From Verrucomicrobiota bacterium (GTDB lineage: Bacteria > Verrucomicrobiota > Verrucomicrobiia > Verrucomicrobiales > Verrucomicrobiaceae), in NCBI GenBank assembly GCA_009885275.1, contig VFKY01000320.1, forward strand, positions 1-15,766: a stretch of DNA of 15,766 nucleotides, in the 5' to 3' direction. Under the pieces are notes generated by a model. The model did no database searches. It saw only the letters and a list, made by a program, of their open reading frames with translations, and was not told where the DNA came from. This document shows, piece after piece, positions 6,749-13,998 of this stretch; within the stretch, counting starts at the first letter, position 1; each line of letters begins with the position of its first letter. The position numbers were made by a program, and so were the translations under genes.

Positions 6749-8599
6749 CTAGGTTCGATTGATTACTATTGCGCCATTCAAGGGGTAAAAAATACCTTTG
6801 ATAGCATCGAAGACATAAGCACGAAAGGTGACGTTTCCCTTGGGCAATGTTTTACGAAATAGAGTGAGAGGGGTGTCACTGAAGGCACAGTTTTCCTTGC
6901 CTGTCAGGGGTTTGTAGGCCCAGCCGATACGATCTTCGAAAGCTCGTGTTTTCATTTTGGCGGCAAGCTTTGCCTCTCGGATTTGGTACGAAGCAATCCC
7001 GAGCCAACGTTCTGGTTCACCATCAGCAGCATATGAAATAACGACAGCGTCTGCAGCATCTTTTGAATCCCGATTAACCGCCCAGCCTTTAAGAGATACG
7101 CCGTTTTCTTCAGTTTTGCCCTCTTTTATGAGGCCGTCATAGGGATGTTTGGTGACGATATGGGATTGAGAGACTAGATCGCTTTTGATAGAAGAGACAT
7201 TGAGCAATCCGAGTTTATCCAATTGATCGAGTGACGGAACAATGCGGTCATTTCCTCCCGGAATGACCGCATCTAGCCATACAGGTTCTATGGCAGCGTG
7301 TCGCAACGCTGCCGCTGCAGTGAGAGATTGATTGCGCATGGAGTCACGTTTTGCATCACGCCAGCCCTGCTCGGCCCCGATGACGCAACCCCAGAGCATG
7401 ACGGCAATATAGATACGTCTTAATGAGGTAACAACCCTGCCATTCATCATGAAGAGCAATCCAAGCAAGCCGAGGTGATACCATATGGTGAATGAGACAT
7501 AGCGCCCCTGAAACGGACTGGATAGCCCATTGTCTGTTCTCGCCAATCCAATGGCCGCTGCGTTGGCAGCCCCTAACAAGAGAAAACATATCCACGGAGA
7601 AGCATTTCTCCATGAGATAGTAGATCGTTGCCGCCAGAAATGAATGATGATGCCAGTAAAAAGTAATAAAGTGAAAGCACCGATCCATAGGGATGCCGTA
7701 TTTTGGATGTTGTATCTTCCTTCACGATCTTGAACCAACCAGCATTCAGCAAAAGGGGCACCGAGCAATTGGAGGAAAAAACATAAGCCTCGCAGTGGAT
7801 GCGTAAGGGCATTTTGCAAAAGACTGGTGTTGCTGTCCGACATCTGTTTGGGCCAGTCGACGAGGAACCACCAGAGAGTGATAATAAAAGCAATGAGCCA
7901 TACAGAAAGAGCCGGCAGGATACTTCTGGGGCGCCATTGATGTTTTGTGCATTCGAATACCAATAGAACGGTGCCAATCATCCACGCTGCCCAGCCGTTG
8001 ATATAGGACATTGCAGCTAAGGAGGCGCAGAGTGCTCCAATTAGAGTTTTATTAAGCAGTGACCACTCGGTATGAAATGCAGCGACAACACCCACAGTGG
8101 CTGTCACGACCATCGCGTAGCATATCTGAATACCCCATGTCCAGTTCATCCACTGCATTGGGGATAAGATCAGCATCATGCTCAAGCAACCGAGCAGCCA
8201 GTTCTTGAGAGGGGAGCCAGAGTTTTTTCGCCACAACTGTAACACGATGGCACAGGCGATTATGGCTATAAACACACACACCATCGACTCCACGCCGAGA
8301 TTCCAGTGGGTGAGTTTAATAATGAGATAATGGAGCAACTTAGGCACATCATGCCTGCTGTCATTTCCCGGGGAATGAATAAAATCCCACCAAGAGCCAC
8401 CATTGGCGTGTTCAAAATAGGGAATTGTAATCACGCCCCAGTGATCGGCTCTTGGCACAGGGCAAGTCAAATGAACCGCCATGAGGATGGGAATGACGGC
8501 AAAGGCGAGTGGCGTGAGCCAGAGCCAGCGTGAAGTCTTCAGTCGTAGATGAAGTTGTTGCAGATTAAAACCCAGTATTTTTTGATCGTCCATGCGCAA
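6749..8599 (-). CDS. Polytopic membrane protein, GT-C-like glycosyltransferase candidate with extra C-terminal domain
   Basis: The protein has 616 residues. About 11 or 12 hydrophobic segments lie between residues 26 and 410 (for example 26-44, 106-122, 135-150, 158-174, 186-216, 228-246, 303-321, 336-352, 368-386, 394-410). After the first helix a long loop carries ADHWGVITIPYF (51-62) and NDSRHDVPKLLHY (79-91). After helix 3 comes NWTWGIQICY (152-161). These match in layout the DxW, HNEHR-xxFPRL and FxWGFQ landmarks I recall in uncharacterised GT-C-type proteins of polysaccharide loci, where the loop Asp (here Asp52) is a likely catalytic residue. Residues about 470-616 form a soluble, probably beta-rich domain with LKGWAVNR (503-510) that I cannot name. 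The inferred role is transfer of a lipid-linked sugar to an envelope acceptor outside the membrane. A role as flippase or polymerase cannot be excluded. It is 33 bp downstream of proA. Confidence 0.65.
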   Translation of the reverse strand: MRMDDQKILGFNLQQLHLRLKTSRWLWLTPLAFAVIPILMAVHLTCPVPRADHWGVITIPYFEHANGGSWWDFIHSPGNDSRHDVPKLLHYLIIKLTHWNLGVESMVCVFIAIIACAIVLQLWRKNSGSPLKNWLLGCLSMMLILSPMQWMNWTWGIQICYAMVVTATVGVVAAFHTEWSLLNKTLIGALCASLAAMSYINGWAAWMIGTVLLVFECTKHQWRPRSILPALSVWLIAFIITLWWFLVDWPKQMSDSNTSLLQNALTHPLRGLCFFLQLLGAPFAECWLVQDREGRYNIQNTASLWIGAFTLLLFTGIIIHFWRQRSTISWRNASPWICFLLLGAANAAAIGLARTDNGLSSPFQGRYVSFTIWYHLGLLGLLFMMNGRVVTSLRRIYIAVMLWGCVIGAEQGWRDAKRDSMRNQSLTAAAALRHAAIEPVWLDAVIPGGNDRIVPSLDQLDKLGLLNVSSIKSDLVSQSHIVTKHPYDGLIKEGKTEENGVSLKGWAVNRDSKDAADAVVISYAADGEPERWLGIASYQIREAKLAAKMKTRAFEDRIGWAYKPLTGKENCAFSDTPLTLFRKTLPKGNVTFRAYVFDAIKGIFYPLNGAIVINRT

Positions 8600-8632
8600 T
8601 AGATTCCAGAACAGAATTCTTTAGAGAAATGA

Positions 8633-9892
8633 TTACTTCCTTACCTGCCCAGAGCCGGTGACAAGGTATTTGTAACTGCAAAGCTCTGCCAGACCCATGG
8701 GTCCACGGGCGTGAAGCTTATCAGTACTAATGCCAATCTCTGCGCCAAAGCCAAACTCTCCTCCGTCATTGAAACGAGTGCTGGCATTCCACAAGACTAC
8801 GGCACTGTCCGTTTCATGCATGAAGCGCTGGGCAATCTCTGCATTTTCTGTCACGACAGTGTCAGTGTGATGAGAGCCATAATGATTGATGTGAGAAATA
8901 GCTTCATCCAACCCTGAAACTGTTTTTACTGAGAGAATGAGATCGAGATACTCTGTGGTCCAATCTTCCTCCGTAGCATTTTTTGCACCAGGCCAGTGCT
9001 CGACGACTTCCGTATCGCCACGAATTTCGACACCGCGGGGCTTGATGCGCTCGGCCAGATAAGGGTAAAAACCTGCGGCTATCTCGCGATCCACTAATAC
9101 AGTCTCTAAGGCGTTACAGACTCCAGGTTTCTGGCATTTACTGTTGATGATGATATCGGCAGCCATTTCAAAGTCTGCTGTATGATGAATGTAAGCATGG
9201 CAAACACCATCATAGTGTTTGATCACGGGCATACGGGCGACACTGACTACGCGCTCGATCAACCCCTTGCCTCCACGTGGAATAATGAGATCGAGGTATT
9301 GATCCATTTGGGCCATGTGATCGACGCTTTCACGATCGGTGAATGGAATAAGCTGAATGCTATTGGCTGGAAGTCCTGCGTTTTCACCTCCTTTTTGGAG
9401 TGCGGCAGCCAGAGCAGTATTGGAGTGAATAGCCTCGGAACCACCTCTTAAGATAGTGGCGTTCCCTGTTTTGAAGCATAGCACGGCGGCGTCACTGGTA
9501 ACGTTTGGACGTGATTCATAGATGATACCGATGACCCCAATGGGCACTCGAATTTTTTGCATATGTAATCCATTAGGCTGTGTCCAGTCCGCTAGAACTT
9601 CGCCAACAGGGTCAGGTAGTTTTGCCACATCTTCTATGGCTGAGGCTATCTCTTCAAGTGACTGAGAGGTAATACGCAGCCTGTCCACCATTGGTTTGCT
9701 TAAACCTTTGCTAATGGCTTGGTCGACATCTTTTTCATTGGCGGAAAGTATGGTCTTCTCTGCATGGCGTACCTCTGTGGCCATTCCATTCAGAATGTCG
9801 TTTTTCTGAGGGGATGTGAGTTTAACTAACTCACGAGAAGCGGCTCGGGCGTGTCGCCCCATTTCAAGAATTTTGTTCTTTAAGTCAGACAT
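8633..9892 (-). CDS. proA: Gamma-glutamyl phosphate reductase
   Basis: The protein has 419 residues, the usual length. It reduces gamma-glutamyl phosphate with NADPH to glutamate 5-semialdehyde, the second step of proline synthesis in the cytoplasm. It shows the aldehyde-dehydrogenase-like fold signatures of ProA: RVPIGVIGIIYESRPNVTSD (115-134), GNATILRGGSEA (143-154), IIPRGGKGL (203-211), the catalytic-cysteine region KPGVCNALET with Cys259, and near the end RFNDGGEFGFGAEIGISTDK and HARGPMGL. Nothing is missing. It begins 9 bp after the proB stop, so the two are co-transcribed. No Shine-Dalgarno is visible, and translation may depend on coupling to proB. The five sugar genes follow in the same direction. 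Confidence 0.97.
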   Translation of the reverse strand: MSDLKNKILEMGRHARAASRELVKLTSPQKNDILNGMATEVRHAEKTILSANEKDVDQAISKGLSKPMVDRLRITSQSLEEIASAIEDVAKLPDPVGEVLADWTQPNGLHMQKIRVPIGVIGIIYESRPNVTSDAAVLCFKTGNATILRGGSEAIHSNTALAAALQKGGENAGLPANSIQLIPFTDRESVDHMAQMDQYLDLIIPRGGKGLIERVVSVARMPVIKHYDGVCHAYIHHTADFEMAADIIINSKCQKPGVCNALETVLVDREIAAGFYPYLAERIKPRGVEIRGDTEVVEHWPGAKNATEEDWTTEYLDLILSVKTVSGLDEAISHINHYGSHHTDTVVTENAEIAQRFMHETDSAVVLWNASTRFNDGGEFGFGAEIGISTDKLHARGPMGLAELCSYKYLVTGSGQVRK

Positions 9893-9901
9893 GGCTGAAT
9901 T

Positions 9902-10681
9902 TTACACCTTGGTTTTTACGGGAAAGCGAGTCCCGACTCCCGTCCCATCGACGAGGTCGGCAAGTTGAGCGGTATTTCTGCCGGAGGCGATGAGGCATTC
10001 CACGCCACCATCTACGGCTTCGGCCACGGCGCGGAGTTTTGACCCCATGCCGCCCACGGAGAGGCTTCCTTTTACTTCCTGAGCTAAGTGTAATACCGCG
10101 CTGACATCCTGAACTTCCGAAATGATATTTACCTCTCCGTCTTCTTTGATATCCATTAATCCAGGCACGCTGGTGAGTAGGACAAGTAAGTCAGCAGACC
10201 AGAGGATGGCGACACGCGCAGAAAGATGGTCGTTGTCTCCAAATCGTAGCTCTTCGACGGCGACAGAATCATTTTCATTAATGACGGGAACGATGTTTGG
10301 GCTTTCTAGAAGTTTGATGAGCGTGGATTTCACCCGTTCCGCGCGCTCTTTACTTTCGAGATCAGCGTGAGTTAGAAGGAGTTGTGCAACATGTAACCCG
10401 TGGCCACGCAAGAAGCTCTGGTAAGCATGCATGAGATTGGACTGACCTACTGCCGCGCAAGCTTGTAGGGTGATCACATCAATAGGGCGCTCCTTGAACC
10501 CAAAAGGCTTTAAGCCTGAAGCTACGGCCCCACTGGTAACAACTACCACTTCGTGACCACGACGCTTCAGTTCTGCGATAGCTTGCACGAGTTTGCAGAG
10601 TTGATCGTCATCCATTTCAGCACGATCTGTGCGTGTGAGGATGCCGCTTCCGAACTTTAAGATGACTCGTTTTCCGCTCAT
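9902..10681 (-). CDS. proB: Glutamate 5-kinase, short form without PUA domain
   Basis: The protein has 259 residues. It phosphorylates the gamma-carboxylate of glutamate with ATP, the first and normally feedback-inhibited step of proline synthesis. Amino-acid-kinase motifs are intact: KFGSGIL (9-15), VVTSGAVASG (47-56), ACAAVGQSNLM (74-84), VINENDSVAVEELRFGDND (133-151), LLTSVPGLM (168-176) and SVGGMGSKLRA (208-218). The protein stops at the end of the kinase domain. The well-studied E. coli enzyme is about 100 residues longer and carries a C-terminal PUA domain. Kinase-only forms exist in other bacteria, so this is probably natural and not a truncation; proA begins only 9 bp downstream with no PUA remnant between. 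It is the first gene of the minus-strand operon. The start is set by the conserved MSGKRVILKFGSG opening. Confidence 0.95.
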   Translation of the reverse strand: MSGKRVILKFGSGILTRTDRAEMDDDQLCKLVQAIAELKRRGHEVVVVTSGAVASGLKPFGFKERPIDVITLQACAAVGQSNLMHAYQSFLRGHGLHVAQLLLTHADLESKERAERVKSTLIKLLESPNIVPVINENDSVAVEELRFGDNDHLSARVAILWSADLLVLLTSVPGLMDIKEDGEVNIISEVQDVSAVLHLAQEVKGSLSVGGMGSKLRAVAEAVDGGVECLIASGRNTAQLADLVDGTGVGTRFPVKTKV

Positions 10682-10682
10682 A

Positions 10683-10713
10683 CCATGTATTTAATATTTG
10701 ATGTCATACATGG
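10683..10713. promoter_or_regulatory. Inverted repeat just upstream of proB
   Basis: CCATGTAT (10683-10690) and ATACATGG (10706-10713) are perfect 8-bp inverted repeats separated by 15 bases, directly next to the proB start codon (10679-10681). They could be a repressor operator with half-sites about two helical turns apart (23 bp centre to centre), or a hairpin in the proB leader that hides the start. Only the symmetry is seen; the function is inferred. Confidence 0.4.
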
Positions 10714-10814
10714 CGGAGAGCATGACTATTTGCAAGTGGAGTGAATACAAGCATTGCGGTCAACTCGTCTCAAACCACCCCTTGTTTTTGGTTAAGATAA
10801 GCAAAGATTGAACG

Positions 10815-10824
10815 ATTCATGAAT
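10815..10824. promoter_or_regulatory. 10-bp palindrome in the divergent region
   Basis: ATTCATGAAT is a perfect 10-bp palindrome, 127 bases before the preferred start of the TPR gene. It could be a binding site for a dimeric regulator. A 10-bp palindrome in AT-rich DNA may also arise by chance. Confidence 0.2.
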
Positions 10825-10923
10825 TTTTCTCTCGCTTTGTGATGAATGCATGACTAAAAAACAGGCCTTTCCTAGAAAAATACCTTGCTCACACACTGTG
10901 GTTTCATGCACACTATCAATCGT

Positions 10924-10929
10924 TATACT
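10924..10929 (+). promoter_or_regulatory. Possible -10 box of the TPR-ExbB operon
   Basis: TATACT differs from the sigma-70 -10 consensus at one position. It lies 21 bases before the preferred ATG at 10951, so transcription would start about 10936 with a short leader. The -35 region (about 10901-10906, GTTTCA) is poor. If real, this box rules out the two upstream starts at 10885 and 10906. Confidence 0.25.
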
Positions 10930-10950
10930 TTGCTTCCCGGCTTTGTGCCT

Positions 10951-13900
10951 ATGAGAACACTTTTAATCATCACTATACTTAGTCTCCCCACGGTATTTTT
11001 GCGTGGTCAGGCCGTCCCACCCGCTAAACCTGCTGTACCTGGAGCACCCGCAGTTCCTGCTGTACCTGGAGCGCCTGCTGTACCTGGAGCGCCTGCTGCC
11101 CCCGCTGCCCCAGCTGCGCCTGGGCCATTAAACTTAGAAGGGGAGATGGAAGCTCTTTTTAACGATGCGACAAAGTCTTTTCAGCAAGGTTTGTTTGATG
11201 TGGCCCTTTCGAAAATGGGAGCGATCCATGCGAAGACAAATAACAAGGACTATGAACTGCTCATGTTTTTGGAGGCCGCGTGCCATTACAATCTTAAGCA
11301 ATATGATAAAGCGATCGAGTTCTTCGCTAAGTTTATCGCCACCTTTCCAACAAGTGCAAGCATCAACGATGCTAAGCTGAATCTCGGACAAGCCTACATG
11401 GACAAAGGTGAAGGTGAAAAAGCAGAGGCGTCACTTAAGGAGGCGGCATTGGTGCCAGCTTTGCGTGATAAGGCTGGAATGATGCTTGCCTATTATTATA
11501 AGAAAGCTGGCAATCTTGACGAGGCGGAGAATATCCTCACAGTAGTTATTTCTGGGTTGAATGGCGTTCCGACTCAAGAGCAGCAGCAGGCTATTCTCAT
11601 GGCGGCGGAAATTTACGTTGGCAAAGGCGATACTGAAAAAGCGTCCGCCATGATGGATAAATTGAAATCAGGATCATCAGCAGATGAGAGCATTGTCCAG
11701 CTCAACATTCTTTCTCAGAAGGTTGGCGACGCCATGTTGGAGCAAAACCGCTACGGGGAGGCTCTGATAGCATATCAAAACATGCGTCGAAAAGCAGAGT
11801 TGATTCGCATTCAGAATGAGCGCGTCGCTAAGATTCAAACATGGCTCGGTCCGATCGCGGCGGGACAAAATATTGTGTTTATGGGGAGAAAGCTATCTTC
11901 GGAAGATGCTCAAGGTCTTCTTGAACTGAATAGAAAAATTCTTGAAGAGATTGAAGGTATTAAAGATTACGATGCTTCGATTTATTACCGCCTCGCTCAA
12001 TGCTTCTACGAAATGAAGCGCTATTATGAGTCCATCTTGGCATTCAAGAGAATTTATGATGAACATCCAGAGTATGCAGATCGCGATCGCGTACTTTTCG
12101 GCATGATTGTTTGCAACGCTGCTCTGGAGCGCAATAATCGCGCCTACACACTTTGCGAGAAATACATGGAAGAGTTCGCCAGTGGCGCAAATATCGCGCA
12201 GGTGACGGATATGTTTGGCCTTTTGGCCTATCAGAGCGGTAACATTCAGGCTGCTATTGCAGCTTTCAAACGTGCTCTTACCTCAAAGGGTGCTGACAAA
12301 CAACGGCTTAACTATCTCTTGGGCATTGTATTATTTGAAGCGCAGCATTTTGATGAATCTCGTCTTACTTTCCAAGCATTATTGTTGGATGATAAGAACT
12401 CGGTGTACAAGGATGACGCAGAATATCGCATCGCGCTCACTTACTTCTTCCAGAATAACTCAAAGGATGCTCAACGTAAGCTTAAAGATTACGTCGCAGG
12501 TAATTCCAAGGGAGCATACTTAGTGGATGCAAAATACCGCATTGCTTTCATTGAATTTCAACGTGCAAACACTGGACAAGGCGGAAGCAAGGCGGAAGCG
12601 CAATCTCAACTGGAGGCGTTGACTAGGGAGTCGCCCAACGATCAAAATATTGGCCAAGTTTGGTCACTATTGGGTGATATTTATGGTCAATTGGCGACAG
12701 AAGAGGGTAAGGGAGACTATATCGATAGGGCACTTGATGCTTACCGTGCCGCGGTAGATAAGGCAAAAACGCCAGATGTACGTGATTATGCTATTGACGC
12801 CTGTACCAATCTCATGATGGAGAAGGCCATGTGGTCTGCTTTAGCGGAAATGTGGACGAATTATTACGCTGTTGTTAAAGGGACGTCAGCCGAGTTGAAA
12901 GCAATTTATCAGATCGCCACTTCGAGACAGCGTCTGGCCAGTCAATTAAAGCAGGAAGGTCTTCTTAAAGAGTCAGAAGCGCAGACGCAGTCTGCCAGAC
13001 AGCTTATAGCGCAAGCGGTGTTGCCATATCTTGGGAACCCTGGAAACGAGCAAGTTGAAGTGCTTATTCAACAGCTTGTTTCCATGATAGTGCCCAAAAA
13101 ACGGAGTCGTGCCAAAAAAGACGATGCTGCCGTTGTTGATCCAAACAAGCCAGTGGAAGCTCCTGAGTTGACCACGGCTGAAGTTGAAGAGGTGTTTAAA
13201 AAGCTGCTTACGCCTGAAGGTGACACTCAAACGGTGAATGGCACTGCCGCGGCTCGTATGCTTTATGGACGCGCTCTGGTGGCTCGGTACATGAAAGATG
13301 TGGCCAAGTATGAAAATCTCATGGGAGTTATACCTGATGCCGCAACCACTGAAGAGCTTAGCCCACTGTTGCTTGCTCTATTAGGGGATATGTCGATTAA
13401 GAAAAACAACAAAGATAAAGCAGCGGAGTATTTTGGACTCCTTCGTGAGAAGTATCCAAATAGTGAGTTTGCCGACAAAGCGCCCGTAGGACTTGGTGAG
13501 CTTGAGTTCGAGAAAAAGGAATATACAAAGGCTCTTGAGCTCTTTAGTGAAGCTATTGAAAAGTATGCAGCAAGTTCCAGCATTCTTGACGCTACTCTTG
13601 GTAAGGCTAAATGTTTGCTAGCTTTGGCTACAATTTCCAAGAACCCGGTGGACATAAAGAAAGCCTATGATTTATACAAAAACATTGCGAGTACCGCAGA
13701 ATGGCGCAGTGCAATCTCAGTCGCTTTTCTTGGGATGGGGCAAGCTGAAGACGCCAATAAAAAATTCAAGGAGGCTGTCGGTTTTTATCAACGTATCATT
13801 TTGGCTTACCGCAAGGACAAGCCAACCCTTGCGAAAGCGTATTTGCTCTGCGCTAAAGCATTTTTGAACCTTGGAGACAACGTGAGCGCAAAAACGGTTC

Positions 13901-13986
13901 TCCAAGAAATGTTGCGCACGGAAGGTCTTCAAACATTTCCTGAGTTCACTGAAGCTCAACAAGTTTTTGCCCGTACAAGCGGCTAA
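10951..13986 (+). CDS. Large secreted TPR-repeat protein of an ExbB-linked operon
   Basis: The preferred start is ATG 10951 because it opens a classic signal peptide: Arg2, hydrophobic residues 4-18, and likely cleavage after RGQA21. The frame extends to a TTG at 10885 and an ATG at 10906, but those would bury the signal in the chain. From 10951 the protein has 1011 residues. After the signal comes a Pro/Ala/Val/Gly linker (to about 11130), then helical TPR-like repeats over nearly the whole chain, with typical pairs such as LNLGQAYMDKGEGEKAEASL, YYRLAQCFYEMKRYYESILA and LGELEFEKKEYTKALELFSE. A charged break, KKRSRAKKDD (13096-13125), divides the solenoid into a long N-terminal and a shorter C-terminal part. 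No enzyme motif is seen. It resembles BamD/CpoB-type periplasmic TPR proteins that scaffold protein complexes. It is 12 bp upstream of a second TPR gene and followed by exbB, suggesting a periplasmic partner of the proton-channel complex. Confidence 0.85.
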   Translation: MRTLLIITILSLPTVFLRGQAVPPAKPAVPGAPAVPAVPGAPAVPGAPAAPAAPAAPGPLNLEGEMEALFNDATKSFQQGLFDVALSKMGAIHAKTNNKDYELLMFLEAACHYNLKQYDKAIEFFAKFIATFPTSASINDAKLNLGQAYMDKGEGEKAEASLKEAALVPALRDKAGMMLAYYYKKAGNLDEAENILTVVISGLNGVPTQEQQQAILMAAEIYVGKGDTEKASAMMDKLKSGSSADESIVQLNILSQKVGDAMLEQNRYGEALIAYQNMRRKAELIRIQNERVAKIQTWLGPIAAGQNIVFMGRKLSSEDAQGLLELNRKILEEIEGIKDYDASIYYRLAQCFYEMKRYYESILAFKRIYDEHPEYADRDRVLFGMIVCNAALERNNRAYTLCEKYMEEFASGANIAQVTDMFGLLAYQSGNIQAAIAAFKRALTSKGADKQRLNYLLGIVLFEAQHFDESRLTFQALLLDDKNSVYKDDAEYRIALTYFFQNNSKDAQRKLKDYVAGNSKGAYLVDAKYRIAFIEFQRANTGQGGSKAEAQSQLEALTRESPNDQNIGQVWSLLGDIYGQLATEEGKGDYIDRALDAYRAAVDKAKTPDVRDYAIDACTNLMMEKAMWSALAEMWTNYYAVVKGTSAELKAIYQIATSRQRLASQLKQEGLLKESEAQTQSARQLIAQAVLPYLGNPGNEQVEVLIQQLVSMIVPKKRSRAKKDDAAVVDPNKPVEAPELTTAEVEEVFKKLLTPEGDTQTVNGTAAARMLYGRALVARYMKDVAKYENLMGVIPDAATTEELSPLLLALLGDMSIKKNNKDKAAEYFGLLREKYPNSEFADKAPVGLGELEFEKKEYTKALELFSEAIEKYAASSSILDATLGKAKCLLALATISKNPVDIKKAYDLYKNIASTAEWRSAISVAFLGMGQAEDANKKFKEAVGFYQRIILAYRKDKPTLAKAYLLCAKAFLNLGDNVSAKTVLQEMLRTEGLQTFPEFTEAQQVFARTSG
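11029..11091 (+). repeat. 18-bp tandem repeats encoding Pro-Ala-Val-Pro-Gly-Ala
   Basis: CCTGCTGTACCTGGAGCG occurs exactly at 11056-11073 and 11074-11091, and with one mismatch at 11029-11046. A 9-bp insert separates the first copy from the others, and degenerate Pro/Ala codons continue to about 11130. All unit lengths are multiples of three, so gain or loss of a unit would change the linker length without breaking the reading frame. The linker follows the signal peptide of the TPR protein. Confidence 0.85.
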
Positions 13987-13998
13987 CCCTCAAGAATC

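Larger units (their letters stand above)
10682..10950. other. Divergent intergenic regulatory region between proB and the TPR-ExbB operon
   Basis: This is the only long non-coding stretch (269 bp if the TPR gene starts at 10951). It must hold the promoters for both the minus-strand proB operon and the plus-strand TPR operon. It is relatively AT-rich, with an 8-bp inverted repeat next to proB and a 10-bp palindrome in the middle. I see no tRNA, no convincing small ORF, no T-box or recognised riboswitch, and no strong paired -35/-10 consensus. Confidence 0.6.

Noticed and set aside
9902..10681. proB as a truncated pseudogene
   Set aside because: All kinase motifs are intact, proA follows after 9 bp, and kinase-only glutamate 5-kinases exist in other bacteria.
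10735..10763. proB promoter with TTGACC (minus strand of 10758-10763) as -35
   Set aside because: At 16 to 18 bp spacing the expected -10 position reads TCCACT or similar, which is a poor match, so the -35 likeness is probably chance.
10885..10950. Longer N-terminus for the large TPR protein, starting at TTG 10885 or ATG 10906
   Set aside because: The extra 22 or 15 residues would precede a complete signal peptide that starts with MRTLL at 10951, and a possible -10 box lies at 10924-10929 inside the extension.
10682..10950. Riboswitch, T-box or sRNA gene in the divergent region
   Set aside because: I found only short palindromes; there is no T-box sequence, no long conserved-looking stem and no terminator-like hairpin followed by a T-run.
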